Assembly (NCBI RefSeq): GCF_015207455.1
Contig: NZ_JADEWV010000004.1
Location: 1-64,000 of the forward strand
Direction: 5' to 3'
From: Microcoleus sp. LEGE 07076
Lineage (GTDB): Bacteria; Cyanobacteriota; Cyanobacteriia; Cyanobacteriales; Microcoleaceae
DNA length: 64,000 nt
The notes below the pieces were generated by a model, which worked only from the letters and a program-made list of their open reading frames with translations, did no database searches and had not been told where the DNA came from. Made by a program: the position numbers and the translations under genes. Shown here piece after piece: positions 36,220 to 45,012 of the stretch; the first letter of the stretch is position 1; each line of letters opens with the position of its first letter.

Positions 36220-37407
36220 ATGGACCTGACACTGTGCACGATCGTGAAAAATGAAGAGACAACACTGTCGCGGACTTTGGACAGCGTTAAGGGTGTTGTT
36301 GACGAAATAGTTGTAGTAGATACCGGTTCGCGCGATCGCACTCGTGAAATAGCCCGAGAATCCGGCGCGAGGGTTTATGACTTTGAATGGTGCGACGACT
36401 TCGCAGCGGCGCGCAACGAGTCACTGAAGCACGCCCAGGGCGACTGGATTTTGGTTTTGGATGCCGATGAGGTGCTCGTACCCGAGATTGTACCTCTTCT
36501 TAAGCAGGCAATTAAGAGCGATCGACTGTTGCTAATCAATCTCATCCGCCAAGAAATCGGTGCATCTCAATCACCCTATTCCCTAGTATCGCGTTTGTTT
36601 CGCAATCGCCCCGGCATCCGCTTTTCTCGCCCTTACCACGCCATGGTAGACGACAGCGTAGCTGAGATTTTGCAGCGCCAACCGGAATGGAAAATAGCTT
36701 CTCTCCCCAATGTGGCGATTTGGCACTCTGGTTATCACAAAGATGCGATCGCCGCCAAAAGTAAATTCCAAAAAGCTCAAGCAGCAATGGAACGCTATAT
36801 AACTTATTATCCAAATGACGCTTATGCTTGCAGCAAATTGGGCGCGCTGTACGTAGAAAGCGGACAACTTGGGCGAGGAATTAATTTATTAACTAAAGGC
36901 TTGACGGATGCCGCAATTGATGATTCTATTGTTTATGAACTCAACTATCATTTAGGAATTGCCTACGGTCAGCAGCAGCAGTTTGTTAAAGCCAAAGAAC
37001 ACTATCAACTCGCAATTAATACGAAGGTTTTCCCGGCGCTGAAGTTGGGTGCTTACAATAATTTGGGCAATTTGCTCAAAGATGAAGGAGATTTGCCCGC
37101 CGCAGAAAAAGCTTACAAAGCAGCCTTAAAAATTGACCCCAATTTTGCGACAGGTCACTACAATTTGGGACTGACGCTGAAAGCATCCGGAAATTTAGCA
37201 GATGCGATCGCCTACTACCGACAAGCCATTAAAATCGATCCCCAACACGCCGAAGCTCATCAAAACTTGGCAGTAGCGCTGCTAAAAATTGGCAAAATGC
37301 CAGAGAGTTTAGCAGAATTCAAAAGAGCGATCGCCCTTCACCAACACCGCCGCCCGTTTGAAGCAGAACGCCTGCGCCGGGGGCTGCAAGAAATGGGCTT
37401 AATGTAA
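36220..37407 (+). CDS. Family 2 glycosyltransferase with TPR tail
   Basis: A 395-residue protein. The GT2 domain starts LTLCTIVKNEETTLSRTLDS, with VVDTGSRDRTREIA and the DxD-type metal motif WILVLDADEVLVPEI. From about residue 200 it has tetratricopeptide repeats (YNNLGNLLKDEGDLPAAEKAY, HYNLGLTLKASGNLADAIAYY, HQNLAVALLKIGKMPESLAEF). The architecture is common in cyanobacteria for cell-surface glycan synthesis, but acceptor and sugar are unknown. ATG at 36220 is preferred over TTG at 36211. The 384 bp ahead of it holds no supported gene. Confidence 0.9.
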   Translation: MDLTLCTIVKNEETTLSRTLDSVKGVVDEIVVVDTGSRDRTREIARESGARVYDFEWCDDFAAARNESLKHAQGDWILVLDADEVLVPEIVPLLKQAIKSDRLLLINLIRQEIGASQSPYSLVSRLFRNRPGIRFSRPYHAMVDDSVAEILQRQPEWKIASLPNVAIWHSGYHKDAIAAKSKFQKAQAAMERYITYYPNDAYACSKLGALYVESGQLGRGINLLTKGLTDAAIDDSIVYELNYHLGIAYGQQQQFVKAKEHYQLAINTKVFPALKLGAYNNLGNLLKDEGDLPAAEKAYKAALKIDPNFATGHYNLGLTLKASGNLADAIAYYRQAIKIDPQHAEAHQNLAVALLKIGKMPESLAEFKRAIALHQHRRPFEAERLRRGLQEMGLM

Positions 37408-37454
37408 ACTTGCATCTCTACTTTATTACCAATGATGTTCTCGATCGGGGACAG

Positions 37455-37650
37455 GACTAATGACTAATGACGTTGGACTAATGACAACTAAGAGGGCGGG
37501 CACTCACAGGCACCGCTGACTAATGACGTTGGACTAATGACGTTGGACTGATGACTGATGACTAATGACTTCTTCCTTCTTCCTTCTTCCCTCTTCCTAA
37601 TGACTAATGACGTTGGACTAATGACTAATGACGTTGGACTAATGACTTAC
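37455..37650. repeat. ACTAATGACGTTGG tandem repeats
   Basis: Irregular copies of ACTAATGACGTTGGACTAATG fill the gap between the GT2-TPR gene and the carbonic anhydrase, interrupted by CTTCTTCCTTCTTCC pyrimidine tracts near 37568-37597. No gene is visible. Confidence 0.8.
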
Positions 37651-37658
37651 CAACAAAA

Positions 37659-38378
37659 TCAAGCAATAATCTCTACTTTGCCGCTGTCGAGATCGTAGCG
37701 CCCCCCAACAACTTTAAGCTTGCCCGCTTTCACAGCTTCAGCCAAAATAGGCGACGAAGATGTTAACTTCTTGACATTCATTTTCACATTAGCTCTGACT
37801 GCATTATCCCAAGCATCGCCTTTGTCACCTTTTGTGCTATCAACTGCCGGTTTGATCGCCGCCACCAAAGTCCCAATGTGACCCGGCACAGCCTTCCCAT
37901 CTAAAGCAGCTTTCACCGCACCGCAGCGTTCGTGACCCAAAATTACTAATAGCGGAACCCCTAATTCTACTGCGGCATATTCCATATTTCCCAGAACCCC
38001 ATCGTCTAGAAAATTTCCAGCAACTCGGATATCAAATAAATCCCCTAATCCTTGGTCGAAAATAATTTCCGGAGCCACCCGCGAATCAGAACAAGCAAGG
38101 ATGGTAGCAAACGGATGTTGACCCTCTGCTACTTCGACAATTCGCGATCGGGCTTGGTCTGGAAAAGTCCGTTTTTGCTCAATGTACCGTTGATTCCCCT
38201 CCATCAATTTCTGGAGAGCACCGTCGGGACTAATGTCAGAGATCGTATCTCCTTTTGCCGATCGAGCTAGTAAAAGCGCAGGTGCAATGCTGGCCGCCAG
38301 CATACCTGCACCAGCCCTCAACATTAAATTGCGTCGCGAAATCATACCTGTTTTTTCGCTTTCACTCATTGTTTGCAA
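37659..38378 (-). CDS. Tat-exported beta-carbonic anhydrase
   Basis: A 239-residue beta-class carbonic anhydrase (CO2/HCO3- interconversion). Zinc ligands are in LACSDSRVAPE (Cys, with Asp-Arg dyad) and HERCGAVKAAL (His, Cys). The N-terminus has a twin-arginine signal: MISRRNLMLRAGAGMLAASI followed by APALLLA, so the enzyme is probably folded in the cytoplasm and exported to the periplasm or thylakoid lumen. Start is ATG at 38378, with an alternative ATG three codons on. A periplasmic role fits EcaB-like enzymes known from cyanobacteria, but close identity is not shown. Confidence 0.9.
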   Translation of the reverse strand: MQTMSESEKTGMISRRNLMLRAGAGMLAASIAPALLLARSAKGDTISDISPDGALQKLMEGNQRYIEQKRTFPDQARSRIVEVAEGQHPFATILACSDSRVAPEIIFDQGLGDLFDIRVAGNFLDDGVLGNMEYAAVELGVPLLVILGHERCGAVKAALDGKAVPGHIGTLVAAIKPAVDSTKGDKGDAWDNAVRANVKMNVKKLTSSSPILAEAVKAGKLKVVGGRYDLDSGKVEIIA

Positions 38379-38414
38379 CTCTGTTCAATTTTTTGTATTT
38401 TAGTCCAAGACGCA

Positions 38415-38505
38415 CCCCAACACAAAAACCGGGTTTTTGAACTCTCCCAACAAGGTTTAAAAGAGGGTTTTAAGCAAATATTTTGGTGAAAAACCCGGTT
38501 TTTGG
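38415..38505. repeat. ACCCGGTTT family inverted repeat
   Basis: AAAACCGGGTTTTTGA near 38425 and AAAAACCCGGTTTTTGG near 38490 are complementary arms about 50 bases apart, so a large hairpin is possible upstream of the carbonic anhydrase gene. The rest of 38379-38718 holds AT-rich DNA with no gene. Confidence 0.55.
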
Positions 38506-38718
38506 TCGCCCCTGCGTCCAAGACTATATTTTATAGCATAATATTTACCACAAAATCGATCGTAATTATTTAATTTTTGTTTACAAACAGCTATTGCAGA
38601 ATTTACACTTCAAAAAAACTGCCCTTTTTTATTTAACAAAGTCAACAGCCGTCATCGTTCTGTCGGCAGAGGATGCTATAGTGTATCTAAAAAGACAATT
38701 ATTTATAAATGAATCGAA

Positions 38719-39534
38719 ATGTCTTACGTTGCCAGCATTCATATCTATCCGGTCAAGTCCCTTGACGGCATAGCAGTCAGTCAAGCCACTATTCTTGCTA
38801 GCGGAGCTCTAGAAGGCGATCGATCTTTTGCAATCTGCGACGAAGCAGGAGAAGTTATTAACACTAAACGCAACAGCGGAATCCATTTTCTGCGCCTCTC
38901 ATTTGACATCAAAAAAAGAATTGCCGGCCTGAAAATTCAAGACACCGAACAAGAAATCTTTTTTCATATAGATAGAGAACGCCCGGGAATAGAATATTGG
39001 TTGAGTAGCTACTTCGGTTTCCCAGTCAAATTAATTGAAAACTTGCTGACAGGCTTTCCCGACGATACCGCAGCACCGGGGCCAAGCATTATCGGTACCC
39101 AAACAATTGCCGAAGTTGCATCTTGGTTTCCAAGAGTTTGCGTTAACGAGATGCGACATCGCTTGCGAGCTAATATTGAAATAGGAGATGTCCCAGCTTT
39201 TTGGGAAGACAAACTTTTCCCAGAAGCCGATCAACTTGTCAGGTTTAAAATAGGCACAGTAATATTTGAAGCAATTAATCCCCGTGGGCCCTCTCTCCTA
39301 TCGAGGCGAAATTCGTCCGCGAAAGAAGCTTATCCAAATTTAAAAAATGTCCTAATAGCCAAGCACAAGGAAATCATGCCTGACTTGGTAAAACAAGGAG
39401 GTTTAAATCACTTTAGTCGGCTGATAGTAAACACGCGAGTGTCACCGCAAGCAACCGGAAAAATAGTACGCATCGGAGACGAAGTTCAAATCCTCAGCGT
39501 CACCAAATCCCTATTTAATACCATTCCTGATTAG
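38719..39534 (+). CDS. MOSC-domain protein lacking the usual active-site cysteine
   Basis: A 271-residue protein with an N-terminal MOSC beta-barrel (VASIHIYPVKSLDGIAVSQA, GDRSFAICDEAGEVINTKRN) and a C-terminal MOSC domain (NEMRHRLRANIEIG, FKIGTVIFEAINPRGPSLLS, and near the end TGKIVRIGDEVQIL). Related mARC/YcbX enzymes bind the molybdenum cofactor through a cysteine in an R-C-x-x-P-T motif. At that place this protein reads NPRGPSLLSRR, with no cysteine, so cofactor binding as in mARC is doubtful. The start has an AT-rich leader only. Confidence 0.82.
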   Translation: MSYVASIHIYPVKSLDGIAVSQATILASGALEGDRSFAICDEAGEVINTKRNSGIHFLRLSFDIKKRIAGLKIQDTEQEIFFHIDRERPGIEYWLSSYFGFPVKLIENLLTGFPDDTAAPGPSIIGTQTIAEVASWFPRVCVNEMRHRLRANIEIGDVPAFWEDKLFPEADQLVRFKIGTVIFEAINPRGPSLLSRRNSSAKEAYPNLKNVLIAKHKEIMPDLVKQGGLNHFSRLIVNTRVSPQATGKIVRIGDEVQILSVTKSLFNTIPD

Positions 39535-39553
39535 TTGTAGCGCACGAGTCGGG

Positions 39554-40408
39554 TTAATCCGGCGGCAACTCCAAACTAAGCTCACCCAAAACACCAGTTC
39601 TAAAATCATTCAACATCTGTCGCGCCGTTCGTTCGACATCTCCTTTATACCTGTCTTTTGCTACCTCGTGCAAATAATCTTCACCGTTACTAGATCCTAT
39701 ATCTACTTTATACCTGGATTTGAAACCAGATAATGAGATCAAAGAGTCATCAGTTGCCTCAAGCTTTAGGAGCAAATCTACCATAGCTGCGGCTACTACC
39801 TGATTGTCGTAAGCTGCTTCCCCAATATCTTCGCAAATAGCTAATTTTATGGCATTTTCTTGATTGTTAATGCGGGTGGGAATTACTCCGGGAGCATCCA
39901 ATAACTCAATTTCGTCAGAAATCCGAATCCATCGGAGCGATCGAGTAACTCCAGCTCTGCGCGCACTGTCCACCACTCTCCGCCCTAACAGCCGATTAAT
40001 TAAAGCAGATTTTCCGACATTCGGAAAGCCCATCACCACAGCCCGAACAGGACGGGGCAGCATACCCCGATCGAACCTTCGCTTATTTAACTGCACCCCA
40101 GCATCCTGCACAGCATCCGCAACATGATGTACTCCTTGCCCGTGTTCGGCATTGGTAAAATAGGCAGTTTCCCCCTGTGACTCAAACCATCTTTCCCACG
40201 CCTCGATCGCCCGAGGCGCAATCATATCCATACGGTTGACGACCAATACTCGCGGCTTACCCCCCACCCAGCTAGGCATTTGCGGATGGTAAGTAGCCAG
40301 TGGAATGCGGGCATCTCGGACTTCCAGCACCACATCTACCCGCTTTAGCTGTTCTTTTAATGCCCGCTCAGCTTTGGCAATGTGACCCGGATACCAGTGA
40401 ATTTTCAT
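39554..40408 (-). CDS. rbgA: Ribosome biogenesis GTPase RbgA/YlqF
   Basis: A 284-residue circularly permuted GTPase acting in late assembly of the large ribosomal subunit. Motif order is permuted: G4 VNRMDMI first, then G1 GFPNVGKSALINRL, then G3 LLDAPGVIP, with a C-terminal RNA-binding-like domain. The N-terminus KIHWYPGHIAKAERAL is typical of the family. The extreme 5' end of the gene (about the first 22 bases) is duplicated twice in the upstream repeats at 40537 and 40652. Confidence 0.94.
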   Translation of the reverse strand: MKIHWYPGHIAKAERALKEQLKRVDVVLEVRDARIPLATYHPQMPSWVGGKPRVLVVNRMDMIAPRAIEAWERWFESQGETAYFTNAEHGQGVHHVADAVQDAGVQLNKRRFDRGMLPRPVRAVVMGFPNVGKSALINRLLGRRVVDSARRAGVTRSLRWIRISDEIELLDAPGVIPTRINNQENAIKLAICEDIGEAAYDNQVVAAAMVDLLLKLEATDDSLISLSGFKSRYKVDIGSSNGEDYLHEVAKDRYKGDVERTARQMLNDFRTGVLGELSLELPPD

Positions 40409-40905
40409 TAGTTAGTTGACTGTTGACTGTTGACTGTTGACTGTTGGCTGTTGACTGTTGACTGTTGTTATTGGTTAGTTGTTAGTTGACAGTTGTTAGT
40501 TGTTAAGCTGTTATACATTTAAATTGTATGTTAAAACCGGATACCAGTGAATTTTCATTAGTTAGTTGACTGTTGACTGTTGTTATTGGTTAGTTGTTAG
40601 TTGACAGTTGTTAGTTGTTAAGCTGTTATACATTTAAATTGTATGTTAAAACCGGATACCAGTGAATTTTCATTAGTTAGTTGACTGTTGGCTGTTGACA
40701 GTTGTTAAGCTGTTATACATTTAAATTGTATGTTAAAAAACGATCGCACAATTAGTGGGGTGTCCCGCCCGCCCTGAATATACAATTTAAATGCGCGACA
40801 GCTTAGTTGTTAGTTGTTAGTTGTTAATAATCAGTGATTTAATTACAACTGCCAACAGTCAACTGCCAACAGTCAACTGCCAACTGCCAACAGTCAACAG
40901 TCAAC
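40409..40905. repeat. Upstream repeats including copies of the rbgA 5' end
   Basis: Tandem TTAGTTGACTGTTGACTGTTG repeats plus two longer units of about 115-150 bp. These carry a copy of the rbgA start region (CCGGATACCAGTGAATTTTC at 40537 and 40652, original at 40387). The units also hold an AAGCTGTTATACATTTAAAT box, partially inverted near 40778-40805. The complementary ACAGTCAACTGCCA run lies at 40853-40905. No gene is supported. Confidence 0.85.
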
Positions 40906-40908
40906 GAA

Positions 40909-41319
40909 CTAAGGCACAATCAAAACCGCACAAGGAGACAGATTAATCACCCGACTGGTAACGCTGTCAGACGCCCCATCATCAGTTAAACCCATCCCCC
41001 GACAGCCCATCACAATCAAATCGGCCCCGATTTCGTCAGCCACATCACAAATCGTGAAAGGCGGTTTGCCTTCTCGTTCAATGATTTCAGCTTCAATTCC
41101 CTGCTGGGAAAACATCGATTGGGCCTCAGACAGCAGCTTGGCGACTGCTTCGGGCGAACTCATCACCTCTGGCGGCGCGTCGCCCACCTCGGCCGGGAGT
41201 TCGACTACCGACAGAATAACTAAACGAGAGCCGTAGGTTTTCACAATATTGACCACCTTTTCGGCAGCTTCGCGGGCTTCTCGGCTTTGATCTACAGGAA
41301 ATAAGACAGTCTTGAACAT
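40909..41319 (-). CDS. Universal stress protein (UspA family)
   Basis: A 136-residue single-domain Usp. It begins FKTVLFPVDQSREAREAAEK with the typical Asp of the ATP site, and ends with the nucleotide-binding loop VMGCRGMGLTDDGASDSVTSR followed by NLSPCAVLIV, in place of the G-x2-G-x9-G-S/T motif. ATG at 41319 is preferred over two upstream in-frame starts (41370 and 41328), since it gives the standard N-terminus. Its stress trigger is unknown. Confidence 0.9.
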   Translation of the reverse strand: MFKTVLFPVDQSREAREAAEKVVNIVKTYGSRLVILSVVELPAEVGDAPPEVMSSPEAVAKLLSEAQSMFSQQGIEAEIIEREGKPPFTICDVADEIGADLIVMGCRGMGLTDDGASDSVTSRVINLSPCAVLIVP

Positions 41320-41489
41320 AGTGCACATCTCCCGGGCACGGACTCCGATAAAATGTTTAGGTTGAACCAATGAGTGCCGTTTGTTTTATCCTCCGTTTTT
41401 TGTACGGACGCGGTTGAATGCGTCCGAGGCCCCAAGTGCAAGTGACGAGTGCCGCCATTTCAACGGAATTAGACAAAAACACAAATATT

Positions 41490-41495
41490 AGGAGG
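41490..41495 (+). promoter_or_regulatory. Ribosome-binding site deciding the pgk GTG start
   Basis: AGGAGG lies 8 bp before the GTG at 41504 and supports this non-ATG start for phosphoglycerate kinase. Confidence 0.85.
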
Positions 41496-41503
41496 TTAAT
41501 CCT

Positions 41504-42703
41504 GTGACCAAAAAAACTGTAGCAAATTTATCAGCATCGGACTTATCGGGCAAACGGGTATTGGTGCGGGCGGACTTTAACGTGCCGCTCGACAACGGCA
41601 ATATCACCGATGATACTCGCATCCGGGCTGCTCTGCCGACTATTCAAGATTTAGCCTCCAAGGGCGCTAAGGTGATTTTGTGCAGCCACTTCGGGCGTCC
41701 CAAGGGCGTGACGGAGAAGCTGCGCTTGACACCGGTTGCGAAGCGGCTGTCGGAATTGTTGGGGAAAGAGGTCAAAAAGACTGATGACTGCATCGGCGAT
41801 GACGTGGCTGCTACAGTGGCGGCGATGGCGGATGGCGATGTGGTTTTGCTGGAAAATGTCCGCTTCTACTCAGAAGAGGAGGCAAATGACTCGGAATTTG
41901 CCAAGAAGTTAGCTTCAGTGGCCGATTTGTATGTCAATGATGCTTTTGGTACGGCTCACCGGGCTCACGCTTCTACTGAGGGCGTTACTAAATATCTGAG
42001 TCCTTCTGTGGCTGGGTTTTTGATGGAGAAGGAATTGCAGTATCTCGGTAGTGCGATCGACAATCCTCAGCGTCCTTTAGCTGCTATCATTGGCGGTTCT
42101 AAGGTTTCGAGCAAGATTGGAGTCATTGAAAAACTGCTCGAAAAGTGCGACAAACTGCTGCTGGGCGGCGGCATGGTTTTCACGTTCTACAAAGCTCGCG
42201 GTTTGAGCGTTGGCAAGTCTTTGGTGGAAGATGACAAGCTGGAATTGGCGAAGTCTTTGGAAGCTAAAGCCAAGGAACGAGGAGTTACTTTTCTGTTACC
42301 TACCGATGTGGTAGTTGCTGACAAGTTTGCTGCTGATGCCAATACTCAAATTGTCCCTGTTGAAAGCATTCCCGACGGTTGGATGGGTTTGGACATCGGC
42401 CCAGATTCTGTGAAAACTTTCCAAGATGCTTTGGCCGATTGCAAAAGTGTAATCTGGAACGGGCCGATGGGCGTGTTTGAGATGGAGAAGTTTGCGGCTG
42501 GAACTGAAGGTATCGCTCATACTTTGGCTGGACTTACTAAAACTGGTACTACCACCATTATCGGTGGCGGTGACTCGGTGGCGGCTGTGGAACAGTTAAA
42601 TTTGGGGCCAGAAATGAGCCACATTTCTACTGGTGGCGGCGCTAGTTTGGAACTGCTCGAAGGTAAGGAATTGCCTGGTGTTGCGGCTTTGGATGAGGCT
42701 TGA
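41504..42703 (+). CDS. pgk: Phosphoglycerate kinase
   Basis: A 399-residue enzyme of glycolysis and the Calvin cycle, converting 3-phosphoglycerate and ATP to 1,3-bisphosphoglycerate. Seen: [55 protein letters not shown], the [15 protein letters not shown] hinge, [11 protein letters not shown], and [12 protein letters not shown] plus [18 protein letters not shown] at the ATP site. Start is GTG with an AGGAGG site. A perfect GGCGGGC-GCT-GCCCGCC hairpin follows the gene. Confidence 0.97.
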   Translation: MTKKTVANLSASDLSGKRVLVRADFNVPLDNGNITDDTRIRAALPTIQDLASKGAKVILCSHFGRPKGVTEKLRLTPVAKRLSELLGKEVKKTDDCIGDDVAATVAAMADGDVVLLENVRFYSEEEANDSEFAKKLASVADLYVNDAFGTAHRAHASTEGVTKYLSPSVAGFLMEKELQYLGSAIDNPQRPLAAIIGGSKVSSKIGVIEKLLEKCDKLLLGGGMVFTFYKARGLSVGKSLVEDDKLELAKSLEAKAKERGVTFLLPTDVVVADKFAADANTQIVPVESIPDGWMGLDIGPDSVKTFQDALADCKSVIWNGPMGVFEMEKFAAGTEGIAHTLAGLTKTGTTTIIGGGDSVAAVEQLNLGPEMSHISTGGGASLELLEGKELPGVAALDEA

Positions 42704-42716
42704 TTTAGTTAAGTAT

Positions 42717-42733
42717 GGCGGGCGCTGCCCGCC
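42717..42733 (+). terminator. Hairpin after pgk
   Basis: GGCGGGC (42717-42723), loop GCT, GCCCGCC (42727-42733) form a perfect 7-bp GC stem 13 bp after the pgk stop. No strong T tract follows, so it may stabilise the message rather than terminate. Confidence 0.55.
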
Positions 42734-42890
42734 TTGCTGTAAGCAGGTCTAAATCTTTGGCTGCGAATGCTGTTTTTTTTTACCGCAGAGAGCGCAGAGA
42801 GCGCAGAGAGGGAGAAAAGAGAGAAAGAAATGGGTTGAAATTCTACTGTTTGCGAGTACGATCGATCTGAAGTGGCAGTGAGGTTTGTTT

Positions 42891-43604
42891 GTGAAACTTA
42901 AAATCTTGGCAAGTGTAGCAGTTTTAGCTCCGTTTTTGCTGGCAGCTCCCGTCAAAGCTCAAAATCCCGATTCTGTGCGGCAGTTGCTCGAAAGTAACGA
43001 GTGTGAAGGCTGCGATTTGAGAAATGCTGATTTGTTTAAAGCGAGTTTGTATAGAGCTAATTTAAGAGGTGCTGATTTAAGCGGTGCAAATCTCTATGAA
43101 GCTAATTTGCTAGAAGCTGATTTAAGTGGTGCTAATTTGGCAAATGCTAACTTGGTTAATGCGGAGATGTACGGTGCTGACTTGGACAGTGCTAATTTGC
43201 GAAATGCGGATTTGTCTAATGCTTTTTTGGGGCGGGCGAATCTGACGAGAGCTGATTTGCGCGGTGCTAAACTTTTTAATGCTAATTTGGGCGAATCTTA
43301 TTTGCTGCAAGCTAATTTGTCCAATGCGGATTTGAGGCGTTCGCTGCTGTTTAGGGTGAATTTGAGTCGCGCGAATTTAAGCGGAGCGGATATGTCTTAT
43401 GCTGACGTGCGCGATACTAATTTGCAGAATGCTATTCTGTCAAATACCAGGCTTCCTAAAGCTCAATTGACTGGGACAAATATCGATGCAGCTAGTAACG
43501 TGCGACAGGCTGATTTGCAACGTGCCAACTTGCGGGGTACGAATTTGGGGCCGGGGGTTTGCGTGATAACTACTTTTCCTGATTGTGTTTTAAATTTGGA
43601 GTAA
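42891..43604 (+). CDS. Secreted pentapeptide-repeat protein
   Basis: A 237-residue protein with a signal peptide (KLKILASVAVLAPFLLAAPVKAQ, with AKAQ-like cleavage) followed by about 30 tandem pentapeptide repeats of A(D/N)Lxx type, which form a right-handed beta-helix. A Cys pair in SNECEGCDLRNAD at the start and another in GVCVITTFPDCV at the end may be disulphides capping the helix in the periplasm or lumen. Start is GTG at 42891, preceded by GTGAGG. The function of such lumenal pentapeptide proteins in cyanobacteria is unknown. Confidence 0.9.
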   Translation: MKLKILASVAVLAPFLLAAPVKAQNPDSVRQLLESNECEGCDLRNADLFKASLYRANLRGADLSGANLYEANLLEADLSGANLANANLVNAEMYGADLDSANLRNADLSNAFLGRANLTRADLRGAKLFNANLGESYLLQANLSNADLRRSLLFRVNLSRANLSGADMSYADVRDTNLQNAILSNTRLPKAQLTGTNIDAASNVRQADLQRANLRGTNLGPGVCVITTFPDCVLNLE

Positions 43605-44032
43605 GATTGTGTCGGGTCAAACTACCACAATCAGATTGGTTTGCAGTCAGGACTTTAGTCCTCTTCCATGACTGGGACTAAAGTCCGAACGAGGGAACCT
43701 TTACAGATTGCGGGTAATTGATAGGAAATTATCTGATTGACATTGGAGTGCGTCGGCGATGATTTTCGCAGCTAGGGGATTTTTTGACAGTCCCAAAAAC
43801 GGGTACTTTCCGACGTTCCCGATATCATGTCCGGTCAATAGACTTCACTGCGAACCGTTTTTGTTACCGTAATTGACTGGACATGATAAAAGTAGTGAAT
43901 TTCCAATTTTAGACTTTTGTTCCCGCTCCCAGATTCACGGCGCTGCAAGTAAATCTAAAATCTAAAATCTAAAATCTAAAATCTAAACTTTACTGATTGG
44001 CTGGCGCACCTGAAGTTGAGATGAGTTTTGAG
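43605..44032. other. Gene-free region with dispersed element copies
   Basis: It contains an AGGACTTTAGTCCT palindrome and its inverse GGGACTAAAGTCC at about 43650-43687. From about 43790 to 43990 it has a second copy of the element found at 8267-8400 (CCCAAAAACGGGTACTTTCC, TTTTAGAC, CGCTCCCAGATTCA, AGTAAATCTAAAATC). An inverted pair TCATGTCCGGTCAAT / ATTGACTGGACATGA flanks 43826-43886. No coding frame is supported. Confidence 0.55.
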
Positions 44033-44698
44033 CTAAGTTTGAGGTGGTTTGTATCCCCTTTCTAAGGCGAATTTCACAAGTTGGGCGCGATTTTCTAGCT
44101 GTAGTTTGCTGAAAATGCTGCTTAAATGAGCTTGTACAGTCCGGGGGCTAATAAACAGTTGATTGCTAATTTGTTTGTTAGTATAACCCTGAATAGCCTC
44201 CCAAAAAACTCTTTCCTCTGCTGGTGTTAAAGGCAAAGGTGCACGCTCTGGCAATACTGCGACTACTGTTGGCTGCGGTGCCTGGGCGGTAGAAATTTGG
44301 AGCATTCGGACAATCTCGGCGTGAACGCGGTGAGCACGTTCTAACTGCGCCTTCACCTTAGCTAAGATTTCTTCAGACTGAAAAGGTTTTACCAGATAAT
44401 CGTCAGCTCCGAGCTTGTGACCTTTAACTTTTGACTCCATTTCGCCTTGACCGGACAAAAATATAAAGGGCACCAACTGTCCCAAACGGCTAGTACGCAA
44501 GCTGCGGCACAACTCAAACCCGTCCATTTCCGGCATCATCACATCGGAAATTACCAAATCGGGCTGGGCATTTTCAAAAACTGAGAGCGCCTCTATTCCT
44601 GAATTAGCGCATTCAACCTGGTATCCTTGGCTTTCCAGGTACATTGCTAGGACTGTTTGACAGTCTGCTTCGTCGTCCACCACTAATATTCTTTCCAT
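44033..44698 (-). CDS. LuxR/NarL-type response regulator
   Basis: A 221-residue two-domain regulator. The receiver domain has LVVDDE at the start and the phospho-acceptor Asp52 in LVISDVMMPEMDG, with LVKPFQSEEIL carrying the conserved Lys. The C-terminal LuxR helix-turn-helix reads PLTPAEERVFWEAIQGYTN then KQISNQLFISPRTVQAHLSS and IFSKLQL. No histidine kinase is adjacent, so it is an orphan partner. The 314 bp upstream of it holds no gene. It is followed by the REC-EAL gene further upstream on the same strand. Confidence 0.9.
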   Translation of the reverse strand: MERILVVDDEADCQTVLAMYLESQGYQVECANSGIEALSVFENAQPDLVISDVMMPEMDGFELCRSLRTSRLGQLVPFIFLSGQGEMESKVKGHKLGADDYLVKPFQSEEILAKVKAQLERAHRVHAEIVRMLQISTAQAPQPTVVAVLPERAPLPLTPAEERVFWEAIQGYTNKQISNQLFISPRTVQAHLSSIFSKLQLENRAQLVKFALERGYKPPQT

Positions 44699-45012
44699 GA
44701 GAGCGTTGCACCAATTCAGTTGACAGTTATTGAAAGTGCGGCTTCCAATGTAGGAACTTAAATGAGTTTACCTGCTGCAACTTGATAAAATATCGCGATT
44801 TCAAGACGCCACAATTTCTCAAATAGTCCAATTACTGGCGCCGCTCGCATAAAATTGGAAGAAGTAGAGGAATATTGGGGAAAATCTCCTTTTTTTATTT
44901 GCCTTTATTATGAAAAAGTTATAACTTTTGAGCAAGCAGGGTCAACTTTTTCACAGAAAATAGCAGCTAAAAGTGATAATTTTGTTTTATTATACACAAA
45001 TTCTGGTAAGAC

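Noticed and set aside
40409-40905. Replication origin or iteron plasmid origin in the repeat-rich spacer
   Set aside because: The repeats are low-complexity TTAGTTGACTGTTG runs also seen in several other spacers, without DnaA boxes or a rep gene.
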